Of a DNA stretch of 10,886 nucleotides, positions 1 to 7,967 are shown piece after piece. A program made the translations under genes and the position numbers. Source of the DNA: Euryarchaeota archaeon UBA439 (GTDB lineage: Archaea; Thermoplasmatota; Poseidoniia; Poseidoniales; Thalassarchaeaceae); contig DANB01000032.1 of the NCBI GenBank assembly GCA_002497245.1, positions 1 through 10,886 of the forward strand. Reading direction: 5' to 3'. The notes under the pieces were generated by a model, which saw only the letters and a list, made by a program, of their open reading frames with translations, was not told the origin of the DNA and ran no database searches. Within the stretch, counting starts at the first letter, position 1. Each line of letters starts with the position of its first letter.

Positions 1-4
1 GGGA

Positions 5-1102
5 ATGCCATATCGAATGTTTGGTAGGCCTTTATTGGGCCTAATGGACTCTGAAAGAGCTCATGGTCTAGGGCTTTCATCATTAGAGAGGTTAGAGAGA
101 AGTTCTTTAGGCCGAAATTTCCTAAAAAGTTTGTACCAATCACCAGAATTACCGACAAACGTTTTCGGCATATCATTTAATCATCCATTAGGTATCGCAG
201 CTGGATTTGATAAAAAGGCACAAGCATTATCTGCATGGCCTTCATTAGGTTTTTCATGGATGGAATACGGCGGCATTACTAGATTCCCTCAAGAAGGTAA
301 TCCTAAACCAAGAATGTTTAGAGCAAATAAAGAAAATGCTTTGATTAATAGGATGGGTTTCAATAATCCTGGGGCTTTAGCAGTAAGAGAAAATCTAATT
401 GATAGAAAATCAACTGGTCTATGGCCTGACAATCCTGTAGCAGCTAATATCGGTCGATCAAAAAAGGTCTCCAATGATGAAGCACCTGGAGATTATTCTT
501 CCACACTTGATATTCTTTGGGATTATTCTGATTTTTTTGTATTGAATGTATCTTCACCTAATACTCCTGGTTTGAGAGAATTACAAGAATCCGATCATTT
601 AGCAAGTGTATTAGATTCATGTAATTTAATTAGGGATAGGAAGGGAAATCATAAACCATTACTATTGAAGTTCTCACCTGATATGAGCGATGAAGATTTA
701 ATTATCTCAGCAGAAGTCGCTATCCAATCTAAAATTGATGGATTCGTAGCAACAAACACTACAATTTCTAGATATGTGCCTCGAAATTCTCAGTCTAGAT
801 CTGCTTTTGCGGAATCTGGTGGTCTTTCAGGACGTCCCTTAAGGCAACGGTCATTGGAAGTGGTCAATTTACTGTACGATAATACCGATTCTAAAGTACC
901 AATTGTTGGAGTTGGTGGAATTGATTCTGTTGAATCCGCTTGGGATATGATAATCTCAGGAGCATCGCTAATTCAATTGTATTCAGCATTGGTTTTCCAC
1001 GGCCCCTCTATCGTTTCAAAAATCATTAAAGGTCTTAAAGTAAAAGTCAAGGAAAATAATTTTTCTAATATCAGCGAGGCTGTTGGTTCAAAACACACCT
1101 AA
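5..1102 (+). CDS. pyrD: Dihydroorotate dehydrogenase (quinone), class 2
   Basis: The product oxidises dihydroorotate to orotate in de novo pyrimidine synthesis, using FMN and, for class 2 enzymes, membrane quinone as electron acceptor. The 365-residue protein has the FMN-binding AAGFDK (65-70), the class-typical MGFNNPG (117-123), the active-site stretch NVSSPNTPGLRELQ (181-194) with Ser184 at the position of the class 2 catalytic serine, Lys222 in LLLKFSPD, ATNTT (249-253), SGGLSGRPL (271-279) and the phosphate-binding VGVGGI (301-306). The N-terminal ~45 residues, including DSERAH, match the class 2 helical extension that docks to membrane and quinone. The ATG at 5 fits family N-termini, but the frame is open to the window edge, so a slightly earlier start cannot be excluded. 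A ccmE-like gene follows after 39 bp on the same strand. Family assignment is secure; quinone use is inferred from class. Confidence 0.95.
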   Translation: MPYRMFGRPLLGLMDSERAHGLGLSSLERLERSSLGRNFLKSLYQSPELPTNVFGISFNHPLGIAAGFDKKAQALSAWPSLGFSWMEYGGITRFPQEGNPKPRMFRANKENALINRMGFNNPGALAVRENLIDRKSTGLWPDNPVAANIGRSKKVSNDEAPGDYSSTLDILWDYSDFFVLNVSSPNTPGLRELQESDHLASVLDSCNLIRDRKGNHKPLLLKFSPDMSDEDLIISAEVAIQSKIDGFVATNTTISRYVPRNSQSRSAFAESGGLSGRPLRQRSLEVVNLLYDNTDSKVPIVGVGGIDSVESAWDMIISGASLIQLYSALVFHGPSIVSKIIKGLKVKVKENNFSNISEAVGSKHT

Positions 1103-1141
1103 GAACACAAACCTCATGAGTGGTTTTCAATTGGGACGTAT

Positions 1142-1531
1142 ATGGCAACAACTAGAGCAAGGAGACTTGTTGTAGTAGGTCTGGGATTGTTCGGATTAGT
1201 CTCCCTGATGTTGATTAGTGTTGATCCTGAGGTCCAGTATACTGTCGATGAAGTCATGTCTTCTCCAGAAGATTTCACATCAGATGAGGTACATCTTAGA
1301 GGTACTGTTTTAGAAGGTTCAGTTGATGATGAATCAAAGATTTTTATTTTAGTAGGGACAAATGAAAATGCTCAATTATTTGTCGATATTTCTTCAGTTG
1401 CTTTACCTGATGGTTTCGGCGAGGGTTACATGATTGCTGTAAAAGGAGATTTAATCAATATTGAAGGAAAATGGACAATCTCTGCTAACTCAATACAAAC
1501 AGGTTGTCCTTCAAAATATACTGCAGAATGA
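1142..1531 (+). CDS. ccmE: CcmE-like haem chaperone, CxxxY variant
   Basis: CcmE proteins are membrane-anchored OB-fold chaperones that carry haem covalently on the outer face of the cytoplasmic membrane during System I cytochrome c maturation. This 129-residue protein has a short basic N-terminus (RARR, 5-8), one membrane segment at about 9-27, then a soluble domain that follows the family pattern: QYTVDEVMSSPEDF, HLRGTVLEGSV, a beta-rich core and the KGDLINIEGKWTISANSI strand-turn-strand. Where bacterial CcmE has a haem-binding His followed by a Tyr four residues on (HxxxY), this protein reads CPSKY, so Cys122 and Tyr126 form the CxxxY signature known from archaeal and some sulfate-reducer CcmE. 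The protein ends three residues after Tyr126, so the usual C-terminal tail is nearly absent. No other ccm gene is in the window. It lies 39 bp after pyrD and may be co-transcribed. An unrelated OB-fold protein is the alternative, but the motif makes that less likely. Confidence 0.82.
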   Translation: MATTRARRLVVVGLGLFGLVSLMLISVDPEVQYTVDEVMSSPEDFTSDEVHLRGTVLEGSVDDESKIFILVGTNENAQLFVDISSVALPDGFGEGYMIAVKGDLINIEGKWTISANSIQTGCPSKYTAE

Positions 1532-1541
1532 TATTTTTTCT
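1532..1541 (+). terminator. Candidate poly-T terminator after ccmE-like gene
   Basis: A run of six T (1534-1539) followed by CTCT starts three bases after the ccmE stop codon, with no stem-loop in front. Archaeal RNA polymerase can terminate at bare poly-T tracts, so this could separate the pyrD-ccmE transcript from the SRP RNA gene. In an AT-rich genome such runs also arise by chance. Confidence 0.4.
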
Positions 1542-1568
1542 CTATTAATTCATTAAATCATCTTGGGT

Positions 1569-1582
1569 TTCATTAAAATGGG
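1569..1582 (+). promoter_or_regulatory. Candidate TATA-box region for SRP RNA
   Basis: The AT-rich motif CATTAAAATG (about 1571-1580) is centred roughly 26 bases before the predicted 5' end of the SRP RNA at about 1601. That is the spacing expected between an archaeal TATA box and the transcription start. The assignment rests on spacing and base composition only. Confidence 0.45.
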
Positions 1583-1600
1583 ACGCTAATTACGGATAGA

Positions 1601-1908
1601 TGGGCTAGGGGGAGTGTTGACGTGCTCTATTATTCACAAATCGTCAATAATGGTGACCTGAAGTCTGAGGGCGGCGTAAACGAAGCATCGATGACCCATT
1701 GGGTGACAGCGACACTTCGCCTCCAAGAGATGCAGGTTGGCATAACGGATTTCCGGAGGGAAATTCGAAGTGTCTTATACCCGGGAACCAGGTCAGGCGC
1801 GGAAGCGAGCAGCCCGACCGGGGATGCTGGATGCCTTGGAATAGCGGAGTTGAGGAGCTCAATGAATATTCATCGATGGTGACGAACGTCCACCGAAGAC
1901 ATGCCCAC
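1601..1908 (+). ncRNA. ffs: Signal recognition particle RNA (archaeal 7S RNA)
   Basis: This ~308-base GC-rich stretch in AT-rich surroundings is the RNA scaffold of the signal recognition particle, which targets nascent membrane and secreted proteins through SRP54 and SRP19. The 5' end TGGGC (1601-1605) pairs with GCCCA (1903-1907) as archaeal helix 1, and the 5' GGGCTAGG resembles known archaeal 7S RNAs. Helix 6 is visible as GACACTTCG (1711-1719) with CGAAGTGTC (1766-1774), extended by CCTCC (1720-1724) with GGAGG (1755-1759). Helix 8 is the diagnostic part: a CCCGG/CCGGGG stem enclosing GGTCAGG, a GGAA tetraloop (1801-1804) on a GC stem, and AGCAGCC, the SRP54-binding symmetric and asymmetric loops. 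The exact ends are estimated from helix 1. Open frames across this region run on several frames and both strands and are not genes. The convergent EVE-domain gene ends only about 6 bases beyond the 3' end. Confidence 0.93.
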
Positions 1909-1913
1909 AACTT

Positions 1914-2390
1914 TCATTCGTGTGGTATTTTATCCAATCCACCCATTTTGCATATTATTTCAAAATGATTTTTTGAAACGGGTTGCACCGAAAGTCTTGA
2001 CCCCTTCATCAGGAGTTTCATTCCTTCTAAAGCTGGATTTTCTCTCATTTCTTGCAGAGAGACAGTTTTCTGTAAAGCTCTTATCGGTTGAATATCAACC
2101 ATCATCCATCTTGGATTCTCAGGTGTTGCCTTTTCATCAAAATATTTCGATTTTGGATCCTGAGCAGTGAAGTCAGGGTATCCTTCTTTGCAAATTTTTG
2201 CCACTCCTGCAATGTGTGGAGGTTTAAAATTCGAGTGATAAAAGAAAACTAAGTCTCCAATTTTCATATCATCTCTCATCATATTTCTTGCTTGATAGTT
2301 TCTTACTCCATCCCAATGAGTTCTTTTATCTTCAACAAGTTTTTCCCATGGATAAACGTGAGGTTCACTCTTCATAAGCCAATAGTTCAT
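1914..2390 (-). CDS. EVE-domain protein (Thy28/PUA-like fold)
   Basis: The 158-residue product is essentially a single EVE domain, a PUA-related fold found alone in many bacteria, archaea and eukaryotes (thymocyte nuclear protein 1). It is thought to bind modified nucleobases in DNA or RNA. Visible signatures are YWLMKSEP (3-10), WDGVRNYQARNMMRD (26-40), the core IGDLVFFYHSN (44-54) and the following VAKICKEGYPD (63-73), and RLSVQPVS (132-139) near the end. The length matches stand-alone family members. It starts at ATG with no obvious Shine-Dalgarno sequence. It lies 37 bp downstream of the RND exporter gene on the same strand, so co-transcription is possible although no functional link is evident. 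Its stop codon sits a few bases from the 3' end of the convergent SRP RNA. The domain call is firm; the cellular role is unknown. Confidence 0.9.
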   Translation of the reverse strand: MNYWLMKSEPHVYPWEKLVEDKRTHWDGVRNYQARNMMRDDMKIGDLVFFYHSNFKPPHIAGVAKICKEGYPDFTAQDPKSKYFDEKATPENPRWMMVDIQPIRALQKTVSLQEMRENPALEGMKLLMKGSRLSVQPVSKNHFEIICKMGGLDKIPHE

Positions 2391-2427
2391 ACACTAACCC
2401 AGTAGAAAGAGGTGAATGAAACTGTCG

Positions 2428-5352
2428 TCACCAAGCATCATCGGATTTACCTATAATTAAGGTCGCATCGATAGCATCAGCTTCGTCTCTTTCTATTGCT
2501 CTTTTTAGTCCTGCAGTTTTCACCATTCTAGAAACTCCACCAGTTAAATTAACATTTGATTTCACCATAATAGCATAGATCGCAGGTAGTAGTATCAGTG
2601 CAGAAATTGCAGCAATAATAAGTAACACAATTATTACTGTGATAAACGGTTTGATTGCAGGTATATTAATTCCGAATGCACATGTCATTCCTGCTGCAGT
2701 AACAGTAGTAGCCTCAAATAAACTCATACCAGTACTTGCACAAGCTGATTTTATAGCTTCCAGATTGCCTCCAAGTTCTCTTACTCTATTTGCGATATGT
2801 ATTGAGAAATCAACGCCTACTCCAACAAGAATGGAACCAATCATTACTGTTACTAGTGATAATTGGACACCCCCTGCATCCATTATCATCCATTGCATAG
2901 CAACAGTAAATCCTACAGGTATTGTTGTCAGTAATGAGTATAAAATATCACGAAAAACTAGTCCTAGTGTTATCACTGTGAATAATAAAGCAAAACCAAG
3001 TGAACTCCATTGTGAGCCTACAATCAAATTGTTGACTTCTATGGTTACTGATGCAACTCCAATAAGCTCTGGAGTTCCTGTAGTCCCTCCTAAGCCTGAG
3101 TTTGCAGCATGTTTGTTAACTAAATTAGTAGCTGTCTCAGTTCCTACAACATCCATAAAAGGCATATCAATATAGATTAAACTACTACTATAATCTGATG
3201 AGATGAATAACTCTCTCATTTCATCAGTTAGGCTATTATAAAATACGTATATTAAGAAATTTTGAGCCTGTTGTCCACCTAGTTCTTGTGCATCTAATGT
3301 GTCCAAGGTTCTCCAAAAAGATGCATTACCTGACTGCTCATTATCAAATATCAATGTTGCAACATCTTGAATTGGGTCAGGTATCCAATCTTGATTATTT
3401 ATTTCATCAGCAATAGGTGAACCTGATACATTAACAGAAACAGCAATTGCTTTCATCAAGAATACAATTGAAACAGCTGTAACTTGATCTACTTCAGCAC
3501 ATTGTCCTTCCAACTTCTCTATAGCTTCCAATCCACTAAAAGGATCGTTCGCAGTTAAATCTGTTATTTCTGCTGTGGCCTCAATATCTTCTGATATCTT
3601 CAAGAAACCAGGTTGTCCGGATTCGAACTCATCACTGTAGGTTTTCATTTTTTGTACTGCATCAACATCTTGAGGTGCCATTTCTAACAAGTCAAGATTT
3701 GATTCAACATTTTCTCGAGAAATACCCGCAGAGAAAACCATTGCAATTATGAATAGTATAAGAGTAACTCTCGTCCATTTGACTGGTACAGATACAATAT
3801 TTACGAATAATTGAGGAGGGGGGTGAGAGGGCTTCTTTAGATCTAACAGTATTGTCAAATTAGGGACCATTAACATGGTCATTACATATACGACAACAAT
3901 CCCAAAGGCGAGTGACCATCCTACGGTTTGAATAGGCGCCATTGGCGTAAATGTCAGAGAAATAAATCCTATAATAGTAGTTACTGCAGATAAGAAAACA
4001 GCACGCCCTGTTGAATTCAAAGCTTCCTCCATTTTTTCATTAGGAGTTCCTTTTGCTTCCGCATAACGATTTGTAATGTGAAGTCCATATGAGACTCCAA
4101 GAGCGAGAACAATTGGACCTACAATAATCACAGTCATAGTAACTTCATAGTTTGACCATCCTATGATTCCCATTGTTAAGAAAACTGAACATAATGTGGG
4201 TAATCCGGATATTATTAGTACCTTAATCCCTTGAACAAGTCTAAACCTTCCTGTTTGTAACAAGTCACAATGGAATAAGAATAGTGTTATGGCTACCAGA
4301 AAAACACCTATTGGAAATACATCCCAAAACAGGCTAAATGATTCTTCAGTAACTGCATTAGTAATTGGGGCAGGGCCTGTAAGGGCCATTTCCAAACCCC
4401 AATAGTCCCAATCTGATTGATCTTCATCATTAGGGTTAAGGTTGCTATTGACACTACTTAATTTATCAATTTCTTTCTGTGTTTTTTCAATCATCTCTGC
4501 AACATCAGCATCGCTTGAAATGCCCATGATAATTACGGCCCTATTCCATCTAGAAATTTTAGTATCATTATCTAGATTTTGATCAGCATCTGGTCTACCA
4601 ACATCTCTTACAAGTTTGTCTAGAGCATTTTTGGGCATTTCTCCTAGTATCTGATCTACTCTCTGTTGCTCATCAGGTATTGCATAATTCCCCAAAATAT
4701 CTTTCTGAGCATCTATAGTTTCATTAATTTGTTCTGAGAATTGCTCCTGCCCAGTCGATGTTGCTACGCCAGAAGCGAATGCTTTAGCAACCCTGACAGC
4801 ACTGGAATTTACTTCCTTAATAACAGCAGAGATAGATAATACGTAGATAATTTGATCAAATTCTCCTCCATCATTTCTGTTTGAATTCATTGCACTTTCC
4901 ATAGCATCTATCTGTTTAAGAATTGGAATATTTGTTACATTATAGTCATCCGACTCTACATAAATAATCATTACATTAGTCGTCCAATCTTCTTCAACTT
5001 CCTCAATTAGTAGTGATACTTGGGAACCATCTGGCAAGTAAACTTCCAAATCACCATTAACGTTCATTGAAGATTCTTCATTACAAAAGCCTGGATTGAA
5101 ATCTTTTCTACAATCTAAAGCTCCTGAGTGCATTGTGAAATAACCTGTAAAAATCAAACAAAATACAATAATGACTACTGGGAATTTTACTAATGCTTGT
5201 GTCGCAGTTAATCCTGAAAAAGCTCTTCTTAATTTATTTGGTGACTGAATTATAGCATCTCTTACACTGTTTGAATCAATATTCTTCATACGTTCTTTGT
5301 ATGTAATTTTCTCTGAAGAATCAGCACTATTATCACTTCCTTGAATGGTCAT
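2428..5352 (-). CDS. RND/MMPL-superfamily membrane exporter, two tandem lobes
   Basis: This 974-residue protein has the duplicated RND plan: one membrane helix, a large outside domain, then five helices, twice. Predicted helices are at about 55-74, 341-361, 374-397, 403-420, 452-468, 480-503 (lobe 1) and 524-543, 782-800, 804-823, 828-848, 876-893, 903-930 (lobe 2). The outside domains span about 75-340 and 545-780. Lobe 2 carries GVGVDFSIHIANR (844-856), the MMPL/SSD-like signature with Asp848, a likely proton-relay residue. The matching place in lobe 1 reads ALGVSYGLHITNR (417-429), with Ser421 instead of Asp. A Pro-rich linker (KKPSHPPP, 506-513) joins the lobes. Related archaeal and HpnN-like proteins are proposed to move lipids or hydrophobic molecules; the substrate here cannot be told. 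A good Shine-Dalgarno site precedes the ATG. It is divergent from valS and upstream of the EVE-domain gene. Confidence 0.88.
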   Translation of the reverse strand: MTIQGSDNSADSSEKITYKERMKNIDSNSVRDAIIQSPNKLRRAFSGLTATQALVKFPVVIIVFCLIFTGYFTMHSGALDCRKDFNPGFCNEESSMNVNGDLEVYLPDGSQVSLLIEEVEEDWTTNVMIIYVESDDYNVTNIPILKQIDAMESAMNSNRNDGGEFDQIIYVLSISAVIKEVNSSAVRVAKAFASGVATSTGQEQFSEQINETIDAQKDILGNYAIPDEQQRVDQILGEMPKNALDKLVRDVGRPDADQNLDNDTKISRWNRAVIIMGISSDADVAEMIEKTQKEIDKLSSVNSNLNPNDEDQSDWDYWGLEMALTGPAPITNAVTEESFSLFWDVFPIGVFLVAITLFLFHCDLLQTGRFRLVQGIKVLIISGLPTLCSVFLTMGIIGWSNYEVTMTVIIVGPIVLALGVSYGLHITNRYAEAKGTPNEKMEEALNSTGRAVFLSAVTTIIGFISLTFTPMAPIQTVGWSLAFGIVVVYVMTMLMVPNLTILLDLKKPSHPPPQLFVNIVSVPVKWTRVTLILFIIAMVFSAGISRENVESNLDLLEMAPQDVDAVQKMKTYSDEFESGQPGFLKISEDIEATAEITDLTANDPFSGLEAIEKLEGQCAEVDQVTAVSIVFLMKAIAVSVNVSGSPIADEINNQDWIPDPIQDVATLIFDNEQSGNASFWRTLDTLDAQELGGQQAQNFLIYVFYNSLTDEMRELFISSDYSSSLIYIDMPFMDVVGTETATNLVNKHAANSGLGGTTGTPELIGVASVTIEVNNLIVGSQWSSLGFALLFTVITLGLVFRDILYSLLTTIPVGFTVAMQWMIMDAGGVQLSLVTVMIGSILVGVGVDFSIHIANRVRELGGNLEAIKSACASTGMSLFEATTVTAAGMTCAFGINIPAIKPFITVIIVLLIIAAISALILLPAIYAIMVKSNVNLTGGVSRMVKTAGLKRAIERDEADAIDATLIIGKSDDAW

Positions 5353-5358
5353 GGTGCT

Positions 5359-5364
5359 ACCTCT
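5359..5364 (-). promoter_or_regulatory. Shine-Dalgarno site of the RND exporter gene
   Basis: On the minus strand AGAGGT lies 6 bases before the ATG at 5352. It supports that start over the in-frame Met21 (RMKNIDSN), and shows that this gene has a leadered transcript. Confidence 0.65.
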
Positions 5365-5504
5365 CTGTATGTCCGTGGATAAGGAAGGGACTTCAACCCA
5401 ACGCTTCTATATCCTTCAAAACTTCATTTAGATTATGTCTTTGTATTGGCAATAGTCAAGAATAAGTTACTACGGGGTCATAGTGTAAGGTCTGGGCGAT
5501 TGTC

Positions 5505-7967
5505 ATGGGTAAACCAAAAATTACTGACAAAAGATGGTCAATTGATCTTGAAAAAAGAATCCAAGAAGAGCATTATGGTAATACATATAATGAAAGGTAT
5601 TCTTTCAATCCTAATTCTACTAAAGAGATTTTTGTTATAGACACCCCTCCTCCATATCCAAGCGGAACTTGGCATATCGGAGCAGTTGCCCAATACAGTA
5701 TGATAGATGTCATTGCTCGTAGTCAAAGGCTATTAGGTAAAGAAGTATATTTTCCTTGGGGAGTAGACCGTAACGGAATAAATATTGAATTTACTGTTGA
5801 GAAAAAAACTGGTAAAAAAATGAGGGCCTTTGAGAGAGGTGAGTTTATTGATATTTGTAGAGATACGATTGAAGAATATACTCAAGCTATGCGAGAAACT
5901 GCTTGTAGGGTTGGCTTGTCTTGTTCTTTTGAAAATGAATATTTGACAGATTCTCCAGAATATAGGGCAGTATCACAATCAATCTTTGTAGATTTATTTA
6001 AGCAAGGGAATATTATTGAAGATCTTCGGCCTAATATCTATGACCCCGTTGAAGGGACAACAATTGCCGATGCAGAAGTGCAAAGAATTTCTAGATTAAC
6101 GAAACTATGTGATGTTTTGTGGGAAACAGAAGATGGGGAACAGGTAACCATTACTACTACAAGGCCAGAATTAATTTGTGCCTGTGGAATCGTATTAGTT
6201 CATCCCGAAGATGTTCGATATTCACATCTTATTGGTAAAGAAATTAATTTGCCATTACCTGTTAATGAACGTAGCAAGAAAGTTCTAATTAAATCACATC
6301 ATTCTGTCAAAATGGAGTTCGGTTCTGGTGTTCTAATGGTTTGCTCTTTCGGAGACCAAAATGATGTTTCGGTATTCAGAGAATTTGGACTAGATCCCTA
6401 TGTAGCAATAGATCTCAATGGAGAAATGACTGAAATATCAGGGCCTTTATCGGGCTTAAAAGTCATTGATGCTAGGAAAAAAGCTATTGAAATATTAGAG
6501 CAAGAAAATAAATTATCATCAATCAAAGAACATGAGCAAGAGATTCCAGTTAGTGAGAGAGGAAATAATCCTGTTGAAATAATCCTTCTTAAAGAATGGT
6601 ATGTCAGACAAACACATACTTTAGAACGAATGAATGAACTGATTTCAGATATCAACTTCATTCCTCCTCGAAACAAACAATTCCTTGATGACTGGATGCA
6701 AAATATATCTATAGATTGGCCAATATCAAGAAGACGTTGGTATCATACCGAAGTACCAATTTGGTACAGTGAAGATGGCTCAAAAGTAATAGTCCCGCCT
6801 TCTGGAAGTTATGTTCAGCCTTGGAGGGATTCTCCTCCCGAAGGATCTGAAGTTTTAGATAGACAGAGTAAAGAAACTCTCGGTTTGTATGAAGAAATGG
6901 CCAGTCAACTTGGAGAATTAATAGGTGAAGAGAAAGTATTTGATACTTGGATGGACTCTTCAAACTCTAATTTATTTGTATCTGGGTATGGTAATCAAGA
7001 TTTATTCGAGAAAGCTTTCCCTACGGCCTTGCGTCCTCAAGGTAAGGAAATTGTCAGAACCTGGTTGTACTATACTTTACTGAAGAGCACTCTTCTATTT
7101 GATAAACCGGGCTTCTCTAATATTTGGATAGATGGTCTCGGCATGGATCCTTGGGGTCGTAAGATGTCCAAATCGCTAGGCAATGGTATCGATGCAAATT
7201 CTGTTCTTGAATGTGGTTTTGGTGGAAGAACAGGTTCATGGAAGATAAAGGGTACTGATGGCAAGCAGATTCATCTACAAGCTAATAAAATCGGTAGTGA
7301 ATGTTTCCGTCTTTGGAAGGCATGTGATGCCCAAGTTGGAGATGATTTCCATATCAATCCCGAAGAAATCGAAGCGAAATATTTCGGAGTGTTAACAAAA
7401 ATCTTCAATGTTGCTAGATTTGCCAGTCAGTTCGAAGTGCCATCTGATCTTTCATCAGAACCGAATAATTTAGAGATTGAAGATAAATGGATACTTTCTG
7501 AATTCAGTCAGATGATGCATAAAGTTGAGGAATCTTGGACGAAAATAGATATCTATAATGCTGCCCAATCAATAAAAAACTTCAGTACAGGAGTATTTCC
7601 TAGTCACTGGCTAGAGATGGCAAAATCACGCCTCTATGATGGAGATGAGGCTGCAGCTTGGACATTGCATAGAATAGTTCGAGATGTTTTGACTTCACTA
7701 AGTCCTATTTGCCCTTTCTTTACTCATTATCTTTCGACTACACTTTATGGGAGAAGTTCAGTTGATGTAAGAGAATTTCCAGATATTATAGATGTTAGAT
7801 CAGAATTATTGGATTTAACCAATCCAGTTATTGAGTTTAATTCTGAGGTTTGGAGGTTAAAGAAAGATGGTGGCCTTTCTTTAAACACTGAAATATCTGG
7901 TGTAAAGATCCCTGAAGATTTATCTATCCTTTCTGAATCATTAATTAGAATGCATAGAATAGTTTAG
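5505..7967 (+). CDS. valS: Valyl-tRNA synthetase
   Basis: The enzyme charges tRNA-Val with valine and hydrolyses mischarged Thr-tRNA-Val. The 820-residue class I synthetase shows the HIGH-type motif in PPPYPSGTWHIGA (48-60), KMSKSLGN (553-560) for ATP binding, and a CP1 editing domain with TTTRPEL (217-223) and the ValRS-type GSGVLMVCSFGDQNDV (273-288). ISRRRWYHTEVPIWY (407-421), FDTWMDSS (479-486) and RPQGKEIVRTW (510-520) separate it from IleRS and LeuRS. The anticodon-binding helical domain follows from about 625. Oddities are GVDRNG (86-91) where many relatives have GWD followed by H/N-G, an apparent extra segment of about 20 residues after KMSKS (about 570-595), and a short C-terminus without an obvious coiled-coil arm. 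The ATG at 5505 gives a normal N-terminus; AAGGT at 5487-5491 is rather far upstream. Its stop overlaps the convergent serA stop. Confidence 0.93.
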   Translation: MGKPKITDKRWSIDLEKRIQEEHYGNTYNERYSFNPNSTKEIFVIDTPPPYPSGTWHIGAVAQYSMIDVIARSQRLLGKEVYFPWGVDRNGINIEFTVEKKTGKKMRAFERGEFIDICRDTIEEYTQAMRETACRVGLSCSFENEYLTDSPEYRAVSQSIFVDLFKQGNIIEDLRPNIYDPVEGTTIADAEVQRISRLTKLCDVLWETEDGEQVTITTTRPELICACGIVLVHPEDVRYSHLIGKEINLPLPVNERSKKVLIKSHHSVKMEFGSGVLMVCSFGDQNDVSVFREFGLDPYVAIDLNGEMTEISGPLSGLKVIDARKKAIEILEQENKLSSIKEHEQEIPVSERGNNPVEIILLKEWYVRQTHTLERMNELISDINFIPPRNKQFLDDWMQNISIDWPISRRRWYHTEVPIWYSEDGSKVIVPPSGSYVQPWRDSPPEGSEVLDRQSKETLGLYEEMASQLGELIGEEKVFDTWMDSSNSNLFVSGYGNQDLFEKAFPTALRPQGKEIVRTWLYYTLLKSTLLFDKPGFSNIWIDGLGMDPWGRKMSKSLGNGIDANSVLECGFGGRTGSWKIKGTDGKQIHLQANKIGSECFRLWKACDAQVGDDFHINPEEIEAKYFGVLTKIFNVARFASQFEVPSDLSSEPNNLEIEDKWILSEFSQMMHKVEESWTKIDIYNAAQSIKNFSTGVFPSHWLEMAKSRLYDGDEAAAWTLHRIVRDVLTSLSPICPFFTHYLSTTLYGRSSVDVREFPDIIDVRSELLDLTNPVIEFNSEVWRLKKDGGLSLNTEISGVKIPEDLSILSESLIRMHRIV

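Noticed and set aside
1109..1126. Small hairpin AAACC / GGTTT between pyrD and the ccmE-like gene
   Set aside because: It has only five base pairs, two of them G-C, with an eight-base loop and a short T run. It is too weak to call as a terminator or attenuator.
1622..1968. Several open frames on both strands across 1622-1968 (86-89 codons each)
   Set aside because: They lie within or across the SRP RNA gene, whose GC-rich structured sequence lacks stops by chance. None shows a recognisable protein pattern.
2639..3175. 178-codon open frame on the plus strand
   Set aside because: It is antisense to lobe 2 of the RND exporter, whose reading frame has clear membrane helices and the GVGVD motif. 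The plus-strand product resembles no family.
5353..5504. Divergent region between the exporter and valS checked for tRNA or other RNA genes
   Set aside because: No cloverleaf or GC-rich structured segment was seen. It holds the exporter Shine-Dalgarno site and presumably both promoters, but no clear TATA box could be fixed for valS.
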